Shown: positions 56,479 to 64,000 of the stretch, piece after piece
How the letters are laid out: each line of letters begins with the position of its first letter
How positions within the stretch are numbered: the first letter of the stretch is position 1
Assembly: GCF_030489605.1 (NCBI RefSeq)
Contig: NZ_JAUKFY010000004.1
Span: 62,001-126,000, forward strand
Reading direction: 5' to 3'
From: Brevibacillus laterosporus
Lineage (GTDB): Bacteria > Bacillota > Bacilli > Brevibacillales > Brevibacillaceae
DNA length: 64,000 nucleotides
Made by a program: the position numbers and the translations under genes
Notes under the pieces: generated by a model
Databases searched by the model: none
What the model was told of the DNA's origin: nothing
The model's input: only the letters and a program-made list of their open reading frames with translations

Positions 56479-56506
56479 GATGGATGCAAAAAGTTCTGCA
56501 TCCATC
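56479..56506 (-). promoter_or_regulatory. Perfect hairpin just after the eutM stop
   Basis: GATGGATGCA and TGCATCCATC pair perfectly around an 8-nt loop, 10 bp after the eutM stop. There is no U-run, so it probably protects the 3' end of an eutM mRNA piece. Confidence 0.55.
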
Positions 56507-56515
56507 CGTCTATAA

Positions 56516-56800
56516 TTATTCAGCTGTTTTAGGCAAGATTGCATCTACTTCAGTATGTGGTCTTGGAATTACATGTACAGATAGTAATTCTCCAACGCGT
56601 TCTGCTGCTGCTGCTCCAGCGTCTGTTGCCGCTTTAACTGCACCTACGTCTCCACGCACCATAACTGTTACTAGACCTGCACCGATTTGTTCTTTACCAA
56701 TCAATGTAACGTTTGCTGCTTTAACCATTGCATCTGCTGCTTCAATAGCTCCAACTAGTCCTTTAGTTTCTACCATTCCCAATGCGTTTGCGTTTGCCAT
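56516..56800 (-). CDS. eutM: Major hexameric microcompartment shell protein EutM (BMC-H)
   Basis: 94 residues, the canonical BMC-H size. The domain reads [20 protein letters not shown], then a central [20 protein letters not shown] and an end with HVIPRPH (each only partly quoted). Hexamers of this family tile the shell facets and form the small central pore for ethanolamine. ATG after AGGAGG. Hairpins lie on both sides of the gene, which may raise its output above that of the enzymes. Confidence 0.96.
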   Translation of the reverse strand: MANANALGMVETKGLVGAIEAADAMVKAANVTLIGKEQIGAGLVTVMVRGDVGAVKAATDAGAAAAERVGELLSVHVIPRPHTEVDAILPKTAE

Positions 56801-56875
56801 AATAAAATTCCTCCTAGAATCTTTTTAGATTTATGATTTTTAGAAAAGTACATATGATGTGCAACATGTTTATAA

Positions 56876-56900
56876 GTAAACTTGAACTAGCCAAGTTTAT
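56876..56900 (-). promoter_or_regulatory. Hairpin in the eutE-eutM gap
   Basis: TAAACTTG and CAAGTTTA form an 8-bp stem with a 7-nt loop, just after the eutE stop and ~75 nt before the eutM start. No U-run follows. It fits an mRNA-processing or 5'-stabilising role. Confidence 0.45.
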
Positions 56901-56914
56901 AGCGTAACAGGGTC

Positions 56915-58381
56915 TTACATTTCAGCTAAAATGCGTTTCACAATCAAGCTGATCAATTCTTCTTTATTAGTAGCTTCAAGAGTAGGTTCTTTTTCTTCAG
57001 TTGCTCTTGTTCCTACAATATCTTCTAATTCCTTCAAGCCATAACCTACACGGCGAATGTTAAGTAGGTTTAATGGACCAACGTTATCGGAAGTTGAGCT
57101 TCCTCCAACCGCTCCACAACCCAATGTTAATGCTGGGAATAGAGCTGTGCTTGCACCAATACCGCCTAAAGTACCTGGTGTATTAACAAGGATACGGGAT
57201 ACAGGCTGTTTCAAAGCGAATTCACGAACGATAGCTTCATTGTTTGTATGAACCATCATTGTGTGTCCAGCACCTTCGTTATTTAAAATCTCAATGCAAC
57301 GATCTAATGCTGTTCTCCAGTTGTCTTCTGTGTAGAAAGCAAGGATTGGAGCCAATTTCTCACGAGAATATGGAACCTTGCTTCCAACTTCTGTTTCTTC
57401 AGCGATTAGAACTCGAGTTGATTCTGGAACTTGTAGGTCAGCTAATTTTGCAATATGCTGAACGCTTTTTCCTACGATTTGAGGATTCATTGTTCCATTT
57501 GCACGCATGATGAATTTTCCAAGTTTTTGGCTCTCTTCTTTGGACAAGAAGTAAGCTCCTTGTTTTTTGAACTCCGCCATAATTGTCTCTTTGTTGTCTC
57601 TTTCTACAACAACGGATTGTTCAGAAGCGCAAATCGTTCCGTTATCAAACGTTTTAGAATCCATGATACGTTTTACTGCTAATGGAATGTTAGCACTTCT
57701 TTCAATAAATGCTGGTCCATTACCAGGTCCAACACCGATTGCTGGTGTACCAGAGGAGTAAGCCGCTTTTACCATAGCTGTACCACCAGTAGCAAGGATC
57801 ATAGCCGTATCATTGTGTTTCATCAATTGGTCTGTTCCTTGGATAGTTGGTACAGTCATGCAGCTAATCGCACCATCTGGGCAACCTGCTTTTTTAGCAG
57901 CTTCACTAATGATTTTTACTGTTTCCAAGATACAACGCAGTGCATTTGGATGTGGGGAAAATACAATACTATTTCCCGCTTTAAGAGCGATCATTGCTTT
58001 ATAGATAACGGTAGAAGTAGGATTTGTTGATGGAATAAGACCAGCTACAACACCTACAGGTACACCGATCTCCATTGTTTTCTTCTCTTTATCTTCACTC
58101 AAGATACCTACAGTTTTTAGGTCTTTAATCTCTTCATAAACATGCTTGGAAGCAAATGCGTTTTTAACAACTTTATCTTGCCAACGACCAAAGCCTGTTT
58201 CTTCGTTTGCCATTTTAGCTAACTTCTCACGATTCTCATAAGCAGCATCCGCAATTGCTTTTACAATGGAATCAATTTGTGCTTGTGTCATGGAAGCTAG
58301 TTTGGCTTGAGCTTCTTTTGCTTTTTTGATTAAAGTACGTACCTCTTGAATGGACATTAGGTCTTTATCTAGAACTTCCAT
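56915..58381 (-). CDS. eutE: CoA-acylating acetaldehyde dehydrogenase
   Basis: 488 residues, aldehyde dehydrogenase superfamily. The catalytic Cys251 lies in NGTICASEQ, and GPGNGPAFIE and the nucleotide-binding part are normal. The first ~18 residues (VLDKDLMSIQEVRTLIKKA) form a cargo-targeting-type helix for the shell. It turns acetaldehyde made by EutBC into acetyl-CoA with NAD+. A PduP role is less likely because ethanolamine ammonia-lyase is in the operon and no diol dehydratase is present. It is 3 bp after the BMC-H gene. Confidence 0.95.
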   Translation of the reverse strand: MEVLDKDLMSIQEVRTLIKKAKEAQAKLASMTQAQIDSIVKAIADAAYENREKLAKMANEETGFGRWQDKVVKNAFASKHVYEEIKDLKTVGILSEDKEKKTMEIGVPVGVVAGLIPSTNPTSTVIYKAMIALKAGNSIVFSPHPNALRCILETVKIISEAAKKAGCPDGAISCMTVPTIQGTDQLMKHNDTAMILATGGTAMVKAAYSSGTPAIGVGPGNGPAFIERSANIPLAVKRIMDSKTFDNGTICASEQSVVVERDNKETIMAEFKKQGAYFLSKEESQKLGKFIMRANGTMNPQIVGKSVQHIAKLADLQVPESTRVLIAEETEVGSKVPYSREKLAPILAFYTEDNWRTALDRCIEILNNEGAGHTMMVHTNNEAIVREFALKQPVSRILVNTPGTLGGIGASTALFPALTLGCGAVGGSSTSDNVGPLNLLNIRRVGYGLKELEDIVGTRATEEKEPTLEATNKEELISLIVKRILAEM

Positions 58382-58384
58382 TTT

Positions 58385-59068
58385 CTACTCCTTCTCTCCC
58401 TCATGTTGTTGGATTGCTTTGATAAGCTGATCCTTTTTGGCATACTTTACTTGCCCTTTTGTAATGTTTGTTAATTTTAACTTGTAAGCTATTTTTCTTA
58501 ACTCCGCTAGTTTCATATCTTCTAGTCGTTTATCTTTCTTTTTGCTAGAAGAAACAAGGGAGGTAGCTTCTTCTAGTGGTAGCTCTTGAATTACCCCATG
58601 ATGTAGATCTTGTTCTTCCTCTTGGGCATGATCCTTTGGTTTAACAGAGACTTCTTCAAGGTGATCAACAACAGGTGCTGTCTCTGGCACTTTTTCTTCA
58701 GGAATCACTTCAAGAGGAGTACTTTTGATGTCTTTTTCAGGTAATTCCTTAGGCGTAACCTTAGGTGCTTGTTTTGATGTTTGTTTTGGCAAATCAACAG
58801 TTACGATTTTTGCTGTTTCTTCATGCGGTCTTGCGATGACAAGACTATTAAAGAGACAGTTTAGTTGTCTGGCAGCAGCACTTCCCGCATCAACAGCAGC
58901 TTGTACCGCTCCGACATCGCCTTTGACCTTAACTGTAATCAAACCATCTTTTTTTAATTTTTCAAGACCAATCAATGTTACGTTTGCGGCTTTGAGAGCA
59001 GCGTCAGCAGCTTCCATTGCTCCCAAGAGTCCTTTTGTCTCTACAAGTCCTAATGCTTGATTTTTCAT
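58385..59068 (-). CDS. Extended BMC-H shell protein with SAP/Rho-N-like C-terminus (EutK-like layout)
   Basis: 227 residues. Residues 1-90 are a normal BMC-H domain (ALGLVETKGLLGAMEAAD). Residues 95-180 are a flexible acidic linker with many Pro, Glu and Lys. Residues ~183-227 (MKLAELRKIAYKLKL, then AKKDQLIKAIQQH) resemble the helix-extended-loop-helix SAP or Rho-N fold, which binds nucleic acid in other proteins. Enteric EutK also joins a BMC domain to a C-terminal helix-turn-helix. The gene sits between eutL and eutE with small spacing. Binding to RNA or DNA is inferred from the pattern only. Confidence 0.82.
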   Translation of the reverse strand: MKNQALGLVETKGLLGAMEAADAALKAANVTLIGLEKLKKDGLITVKVKGDVGAVQAAVDAGSAAARQLNCLFNSLVIARPHEETAKIVTVDLPKQTSKQAPKVTPKELPEKDIKSTPLEVIPEEKVPETAPVVDHLEEVSVKPKDHAQEEEQDLHHGVIQELPLEEATSLVSSSKKKDKRLEDMKLAELRKIAYKLKLTNITKGQVKYAKKDQLIKAIQQHEGEKE

Positions 59069-59078
59069 GGATTATCCC

Positions 59079-59732
59079 TTAGTAACTGGTAGGGTTGTCA
59101 GCCACAAATTGAACGGCTGCTGCAAATGCATCACATGCTGCTCTGCATGCAGATTGACTACCCGTTAGTAAGGCACCACCAAAGTTGGTTTCAGATGGAG
59201 GTCCAAAGAAAGCTCCAATGCTCACATCGGCTGCTTTGAGCGCTGCATCAAGTGCGTACATTGCTTCGAGAGGAGGTGCAATCAAATAGGCAATCGCTTC
59301 GCCCTCATTTATATTAGCTACTTGAGACAAATAGCTACCTGTACGGGAAACACAATGTGCGAAATACGTAATGGAGTTATCGTCATTAGCACCTACGAAA
59401 TGTGCTGAGTCTTCGATATAGCTGATAGCAGCGCTAAGTCCACTTTTCACTTCCGCTGGGCTTGGACCTGCAATGATTCCAATTACCTCACCAGCTAGTT
59501 TGGTTGATGCATTAGCTGATCCTGCATACATACTTTTTGCATAAACAACATCTACATCGGCTGCTTTGGTTGCTTCGTCTAATGCTGTATATGTCACATC
59601 ATCAATATCAACTGTGATGATTCCCAAGCTTTTGTGATGCGGTTTTAATTCTAGCTTCTCAGCCATATCAGGACTCACGTTGGAGATCAACTTGGTTCCT
59701 AATACTTTTGCATAGATAGGCTCGTTTCTCAT
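59079..59732 (-). CDS. eutL: Trimeric shell protein EutL (tandem BMC)
   Basis: 217 residues, normal EutL length. Typical EutL segments are KVLGTKLISNVSPDMAE near the start, the middle SMYAGSANASTKLAGE, and IGAFFGPPSETNFGGALLTG near the end (quoted in part). EutL trimers have a gated central pore thought to pass larger molecules such as cofactors. ATG follows GGGAGG. It is 17 bp after eutC and 10 bp before the extended BMC-H gene. Confidence 0.95.
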   Translation of the reverse strand: MRNEPIYAKVLGTKLISNVSPDMAEKLELKPHHKSLGIITVDIDDVTYTALDEATKAADVDVVYAKSMYAGSANASTKLAGEVIGIIAGPSPAEVKSGLSAAISYIEDSAHFVGANDDNSITYFAHCVSRTGSYLSQVANINEGEAIAYLIAPPLEAMYALDAALKAADVSIGAFFGPPSETNFGGALLTGSQSACRAACDAFAAAVQFVADNPTSY

Positions 59733-59749
59733 CAGACTTCCTCCCTTTC

Positions 59750-60676
59750 CTACAATTTCAAATCAATGCCAGAAGCTTTTTTCTCAATCATGGTTTTGAT
59801 TAGCTCTGCAATATGAGCCCCAGCTTCTACGGCTGGTGTACCACCTTGGTGAATATTAGAGATAACTGTTCTTTTTGCTTCTGGCATACCAACTGTTGGC
59901 TTATAAGCAACATAAGCACTCATTGATTCTGCTGTAACTAGACCAGGTCTCTCTCCTACTAGCAGACATACAACATCTGCTCCGGTAATATCACCGATGA
60001 CATCCATGGACGGTACGCGGCAATGTTTTACAAATAAAATATTGCCCAATTCGATTCCATACATTTTTAAACCTTGAGTAATGGATGGTAAAATGTCTCG
60101 AAGATTAGCCTCAATGGCAGCAGAGCTTAATCCATCCCCTACAACCAATTGAACCTTCGCAAATTGCGTTGTGTTCTGTTTTACATATTGGATGGTTTCT
60201 GGAGATAGCTGACGGCCTAAATCTGGTCGAGTGATATATTCGTCTTTGTCTTTGCAAAGCGTTTCAATCGATACCAAATTCATTTCTTTTACAAATTCTT
60301 CAGGTACATAGGAGAAAACTGCATCCTGTGCCGCTGCATGGTCCGCACGGAAACGTAAGGAGGTAGATGTTTTGTAACGCGGGCCTGCTCTCCAAATCCC
60401 TAAACGAGCAGGAGTTCTTTCTTTCATTTTCAGATACCCTTCTCTATCCTCAGGGTCTGGAATTAAAAGCTGCCCTTTAATGTCAATCTCTGTGATGTCG
60501 TCTAGGCATTCATCACTGATCATAGATTCCTCTTGATGTTGTTGAGCACTTGCTGCAATTGCTTGAGTAACCATTTCCTGTGATACTACATCCTGTGTAG
60601 CTGCTGCCTCTTTCGGGCTGTCCATCATTTGAGATAGAATGCTTTCAATCATGGATTTTAGTTCTTTTTCGTTCAC
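59750..60676 (-). CDS. eutC: Ethanolamine ammonia-lyase small subunit
   Basis: 308 residues. The N-terminal ~70 residues are a variable, partly helical targeting region. The conserved part includes [27 protein letters not shown] and [11 protein letters not shown], which help bind adenosylcobalamin together with EutB. The enzyme splits ethanolamine into acetaldehyde and ammonia. The start follows AGGAGG, 18 bp behind eutB. Confidence 0.97.
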   Translation of the reverse strand: MNEKELKSMIESILSQMMDSPKEAAATQDVVSQEMVTQAIAASAQQHQEESMISDECLDDITEIDIKGQLLIPDPEDREGYLKMKERTPARLGIWRAGPRYKTSTSLRFRADHAAAQDAVFSYVPEEFVKEMNLVSIETLCKDKDEYITRPDLGRQLSPETIQYVKQNTTQFAKVQLVVGDGLSSAAIEANLRDILPSITQGLKMYGIELGNILFVKHCRVPSMDVIGDITGADVVCLLVGERPGLVTAESMSAYVAYKPTVGMPEAKRTVISNIHQGGTPAVEAGAHIAELIKTMIEKKASGIDLKL

Positions 60677-60694
60677 TGTTGTTTCCTCCTTTCT

Positions 60695-62059
60695 CTACTT
60701 TAAGAACACAGAAGCGTCTCCGGCTTTTTTCGTAAGTTTTCCATTTTCAATGAAGCCCATTTTTTCCATCCATTGTTCGAATTCTTTAATTGGAGTCAAG
60801 CCTAACAGCTCACGCAATGTAGCTGTATCGTGGTATCCAGTCGTTTGATAGTTCAACATTACGTCGTCACCATGAGGGATACCCATGAAGAAGTTACATC
60901 CAGCAGCCGACAATAATACTGCTAGGTTTTCAATATCATTTTGGTCCGCTTTCATATGGTTGGTGTAACAAGCATCGCATCCCATTGGAATACCTGTTAA
61001 TTTACCCATGAAGTGATCCTCAAGACCTGCGCGAATAACCTGTTTTGAGTTGTAGAGATATTCAGGTCCGATGAAGCCAACAACTGTATTTACAAGGAAT
61101 GGGCTAAACTTCTTAGCAAAACCATAGCAACGTGCTTCCATTGTTACTTGGTCCACTCCATGATGAGCTTCAGAAGACAATTCGGAACCTTGTCCAGTTT
61201 CAAAATACATTACGTTTGGACCAGTAGCTGTCCCTTCATGCAAAGCTAAGTGCTGTGCTTCTGCAATTGTTGCAGCATTAAAACCAAATGCTTCGTTTCC
61301 TTTTTCAGAACCAGCGATTGATTGGAAAATCAAATCGGTAGGAGCACCCTGACGAATAGCATCCATTTGTGTCGTTACGTGAGCTAATACGCAAGTTTGG
61401 GTAGGAATTTCCCATTTTTGCTTAAACTCTTCAAATCTTTTTAGGACACGCGCAACGCTTTCAGTGGAGTCATCTACCGGGTTCAAACCAAGTACCGCAT
61501 CACCAATACCGTAGGTTAAACCTTCCATCAAGGATGCTGTAATACCGTCTGGATCATCTGTAGGATGGTTAGGCTGTAGACGGGCAGATAGCGTTCCTGC
61601 GCGACCAATTGTTGTATTCGCATGAGCAGTAATGCGGATTTTTTTTGCCCCGTAAATTAAGTCAAGGTTGGACATGATTTTTGCTACTGCTGCGATCATC
61701 TCAGCAGTCAAACCTCTGGAAATGCGTTTGATGTCAGACTCTTTTGTGTTCTCATCCAGAATCCACTCGCGCAATTCTTCAACTGTCCAGTTTTTAATTT
61801 CAGCGTAAATTTTTTCGTTTACTTGATCCTGGATGATGCGTGTTACTTCATCCTTTTCATAAGGAACCACTGGGTTGTTACGCAAATCGGCTAATGTTAG
61901 TTGGGCTAGAACAACCTTAGCAGCAACGCGTTCTTCAGCAGAAGTAGCAGCAACACCGGCTAATGTATCCCCAGATTTTACTTCATTCGCTTTTGCTAGA
62001 ACTTCGATGATGGATGAAAATTGATACATCCGACCAAATAATTTCGTCTTTAAGATCAC
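60695..62059 (-). CDS. eutB: Ethanolamine ammonia-lyase large subunit
   Basis: 454 residues from the GTG at 62059, with GAGGAGGAG upstream; this aligns with the MxLKTxLFG start of known EutB, whereas the ATG at 62077 would put six extra residues in front. The catalytic TIM-barrel is recognised from NTTIGRAGTLSARLQPN, CVLAHVTTQMDAIR and YFETGQGSELS (quoted in pieces). It carries the substrate site and most of the cobalamin site. Length equals that of the E. coli protein. Confidence 0.97.
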   Translation of the reverse strand: MILKTKLFGRMYQFSSIIEVLAKANEVKSGDTLAGVAATSAEERVAAKVVLAQLTLADLRNNPVVPYEKDEVTRIIQDQVNEKIYAEIKNWTVEELREWILDENTKESDIKRISRGLTAEMIAAVAKIMSNLDLIYGAKKIRITAHANTTIGRAGTLSARLQPNHPTDDPDGITASLMEGLTYGIGDAVLGLNPVDDSTESVARVLKRFEEFKQKWEIPTQTCVLAHVTTQMDAIRQGAPTDLIFQSIAGSEKGNEAFGFNAATIAEAQHLALHEGTATGPNVMYFETGQGSELSSEAHHGVDQVTMEARCYGFAKKFSPFLVNTVVGFIGPEYLYNSKQVIRAGLEDHFMGKLTGIPMGCDACYTNHMKADQNDIENLAVLLSAAGCNFFMGIPHGDDVMLNYQTTGYHDTATLRELLGLTPIKEFEQWMEKMGFIENGKLTKKAGDASVFLK

Positions 62060-62088
62060 AAAAGCTCCTCCTCTCATTTGTACATCTC

Positions 62089-63519
62089 TTAGTTGAATAC
62101 GAGTGTTTTGATCACTACAGGTAATACCTTTCCATCGGCAATTGGTTTCCCAATGTCAATGTAATCGCCATTGTCTACCTGAATACTATCGATGCACACA
62201 ACATCTTTTTTGTAGTCGAGTAGTGCATACAGGGTTTGTCCTAGTACCTTCGCCATGTCATGGTGAACAATCACTATGAATGGATACTCTCTTTCTAGTA
62301 ACTCAGCCATCCCCTTTTGTATTCCTTTAGCGTATATCTGAATTTCGGGGAAGCTAGGATTCTTTTTCCCTTCAATGGCAATCGCTACTTTTTGTAAATC
62401 ATTATCTAGTTTGAACCACTCTAATTTTTCACGAATGGCCTGTGCCAGCTTCTCTTCGTCTCCTGATTCGTCCGCGGTCGAAACTTTTAGAATCGGTACG
62501 TTTTTAATCGGAAACGATTCATCTGTATAAGTGATCGTACTGCCACTTATTTCAGTCGTATGAGAACCAGCACCAACAACTGTTGCGCGAATTGTCTCTA
62601 CAGAATGAAAAACTTTCATTTGTGTCATCAGTGGAGAAGCAGCAATCGCTCTTCCCAGCAGGATGCCGATATCTCCGTAATGAAACACATCCTTCTCTTC
62701 ATGCTGATAGATATAATCGGCTACGCCACCTGAAAAGGAAATGCATGAAATCGGTTTGTCTAGTTTTAAACCTCTATGAGTGAGAATCGTTTCATAGAAA
62801 TCACTTTTTTCTTTTAGACCCACACTTTCTTCTAGTAGCCAAACCATTTCTTGGATGATTGGTTGCAACTTCTCTGGTGTAGCGGTTTGTCCTAGCTGTA
62901 TGTCGTATCCTCTTTTTTGAATCAACATATTGATTTTAGGTGCGATATAGATGATTTCATGAGTCACGGGATTTACCTTGATCAATCGTCCACCGATATC
63001 TAAACAACCCGTATCCTGTGATTCTCCGTGGCTAAATACCGCTAAATTACTAGTACCGCCACCAATGTCAATGTTAACAATTGAAGTAGAATGCTCCTTC
63101 GAATACGTATGTGCCCCTGCCCCTTTAGCAGCAATTAGGCTTTCAAGATCAGGACCAGCTGTTGCAACAACGAAATCACCGGCAAAGCCGCTTAAGGTAA
63201 GTAATACCTCGTTCGCATTCTCTTTTCGTGCCGTCTCGCCGGTTATAATCACGGCGCCAGTTTGAATCTCTTCTTTTTTTATGCCAGCTTTTTCATACTG
63301 CTCCTGTACAAACAGTTTAATTTGTTGAACATCAATTCTGTTTGCAGAGAGCAATGGTGTGAAGCAAATATCGCTACGGTATATCACTTCTTTGTTGGTG
63401 ATGACGATACGTGGAACAGAAAACGTTGAGGCCAAGTTTTGAATATATAGCTTAGAAAACACTATTTGGGTTGTTGATGTTCCCATATCGATACCTACGC
63501 TTAGCAATTCCTCTTTCAT
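62089..63519 (-). CDS. eutA: Ethanolamine ammonia-lyase reactivating factor EutA
   Basis: 476 residues, actin/Hsp70-like ATPase fold: phosphate-1 motif SVGIDMGTSTTQ at the start, second motif IDIGGGTSNLAV near 150, and SFSGGVADY near 270. EutA exchanges damaged cobalamin in EutBC for intact adenosylcobalamin using ATP. ATG after GGGGGTG. It is the first gene after the ANTAR-controlled terminator and so leads the conditional part of the operon. Confidence 0.95.
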   Translation of the reverse strand: MKEELLSVGIDMGTSTTQIVFSKLYIQNLASTFSVPRIVITNKEVIYRSDICFTPLLSANRIDVQQIKLFVQEQYEKAGIKKEEIQTGAVIITGETARKENANEVLLTLSGFAGDFVVATAGPDLESLIAAKGAGAHTYSKEHSTSIVNIDIGGGTSNLAVFSHGESQDTGCLDIGGRLIKVNPVTHEIIYIAPKINMLIQKRGYDIQLGQTATPEKLQPIIQEMVWLLEESVGLKEKSDFYETILTHRGLKLDKPISCISFSGGVADYIYQHEEKDVFHYGDIGILLGRAIAASPLMTQMKVFHSVETIRATVVGAGSHTTEISGSTITYTDESFPIKNVPILKVSTADESGDEEKLAQAIREKLEWFKLDNDLQKVAIAIEGKKNPSFPEIQIYAKGIQKGMAELLEREYPFIVIVHHDMAKVLGQTLYALLDYKKDVVCIDSIQVDNGDYIDIGKPIADGKVLPVVIKTLVFN

Positions 63520-63545
63520 TTTGTCACCCCCTTATAGCTAGTTAG

Positions 63546-63614
63546 AAAAAAGAAAAGAGGCTTAAAGTTACATACATCCCCATCTAACGAGAATATATAA
63601 CCTTAAGCCTCTTT
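63546..63614 (-). terminator. Intrinsic terminator upstream of eutA, alternative to the ANTAR P2 hairpin
   Basis: AAAGAGGCTTAAGGTTA pairs with TAACTTTAAGCCTCTTT (17 bp, one G-U, with further A-U/G-U pairs inward) and a run of T with one C follows. The 5' arm shares bases with the P2 hairpin at 63604-63619, so both cannot form at once. Confidence 0.9.
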
Positions 63615-63643
63615 GCTTATTTCATACTACGTCTTTGTAGTAT
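63604..63643 (-). promoter_or_regulatory. ANTAR-target dual hairpin (EutV binding site) upstream of eutA
   Basis: P1: ATACTAC-AAAGAC-GTAGTAT (63624-63643). P2: TAAGC-AAAGAG-GCTTA (63604-63619). Both stems carry hexanucleotide loops with A at position 1 and G at position 4, the known signature for ANTAR-domain binding. A 4-nt spacer separates them. Phosphorylated EutV dimers are expected to hold P1-P2 and so prevent the overlapping terminator. Confidence 0.9.
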
Positions 63644-63648
63644 CATTA

Positions 63649-64000
63649 TTAAATTTTGAAAGAAAAAGTAACAGATGTTCCATTTTCGCTAGAAGCAATT
63701 TTCATGCTCCCTTTTAGTTTATCCTTAACATAGCTTGTTACAATAGATAAACCTAGGCTTTCTTGTGAACTTTTATCAACTTTGAAACCTTTTCCATTAT
63801 CCACCACTTCAAGGGTAGCATACTTCCCTTCGACACAAAGGGAAACCCTTACAATTCCCTCCTCACAATCAGAGAAGGCATGCTCGTAGCAATTCTGCAA
63901 CAGCTCATTGACAATAAGAGCAATAGCAACTGTACGATTACTATCTATACAAATTTTTTGATTAGCTTCAATACGTATATCAATCTTCTTACAATTAACG
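63649..64000 (-). CDS. eutW: Sensor histidine kinase EutW, C-terminal part (cut by window end)
   Basis: The last ~117 residues are visible; the frame is open to the window edge. It is a HATPase_c domain: N-box VNELLQNCYEHAF, G1 box DNGKGF and a final G2-like ENGTSVTF. The histidine-containing helix and the ethanolamine-sensing part lie outside. In Firmicutes EutW phosphorylates the ANTAR response regulator EutV in response to ethanolamine. The stop lies 5 bp upstream of the ANTAR hairpin pair, which supports the assignment. Confidence 0.88.
   Translation of the reverse strand, partial: VNCKKIDIRIEANQKICIDSNRTVAIALIVNELLQNCYEHAFSDCEEGIVRVSLCVEGKYATLEVVDNGKGFKVDKSSQESLGLSIVTSYVKDKLKGSMKIASSENGTSVTFSFKI

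Noticed and set aside
56915-58381. Propanediol-type PduP and a pdu operon
   Set aside because: eutA, eutB, eutC, eutL and eutH are all present and no diol dehydratase is found; only the PduT-like and PduL proteins recall pdu.
1-64000. CRISPR arrays, tRNA or rRNA genes
   Set aside because: No regularly spaced repeats, cloverleaf-like segments or rRNA-like stretches were noticed on either strand.

Overview
The window looks like chromosomal DNA of a Gram-positive Bacillales species, most like Brevibacillus or a relative. The reasons are moderate AT content, strong AGGAGG-type ribosome sites, frequent GTG/TTG starts, Bacillus-style odhAB and sucCD, and very large NRPS/PKS genes. The genus is an inference; no rRNA or tRNA gene is present to fix it.

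Bases 1 to about 32,400 (all minus strand) are the larger part of a hybrid nonribosomal peptide / trans-AT polyketide cluster. In transcription order it holds an SbnA-type synthase, a discrete malonyl acyltransferase, a one-module NRPS with a glycine-like pocket, a KS-DH-KR-ACP-C protein, a diaminobutyrate-type aminotransferase, an SbnB-type dehydrogenase, a two-module NRPS, a second two-module NRPS with a methyltransferase embedded in an adenylation domain, and a KS-first PKS cut by the window start. SbnA plus SbnB would supply 2,3-diaminopropionate and the aminotransferase 2,4-diaminobutyrate, so a polycationic peptide-polyketide is expected. The protein junctions are unusual: truncated or inactive condensation domains recur at NRPS-to-PKS and PKS-to-NRPS boundaries. 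No thioesterase, exporter or resistance gene lies in the window, so the cluster continues to the left.

Bases 32,900 to 39,400 are a compact minus-strand operon: TetR regulator, acyl-CoA ligase, MaoC hydratase, a KAS III-like enzyme with an altered triad, a secreted 12-repeat NHL protein and a FabG-like reductase. A degraded stretch with phage-like gene remnants (39,470 to 40,800) follows, then divergent pabA and pabB.

Bases 43,600 to 51,600 hold the tail of the TCA cycle (odhA-odhB-sucC-sucD) and a DASS/SLC13 dicarboxylate-type transporter. Bases 51,860 to 64,000 carry an ethanolamine-utilisation microcompartment operon: the end of sensor kinase eutW, then eutA-B-C-L, an extended BMC-H shell protein, eutE, eutM, eutT, pduL, an uncharacterised eut protein, eutN, a PduT-like shell protein, eutH and eutQ. 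A textbook ANTAR dual-hairpin and overlapping terminator precede eutA, so ethanolamine sensing by EutVW should act by antitermination there.
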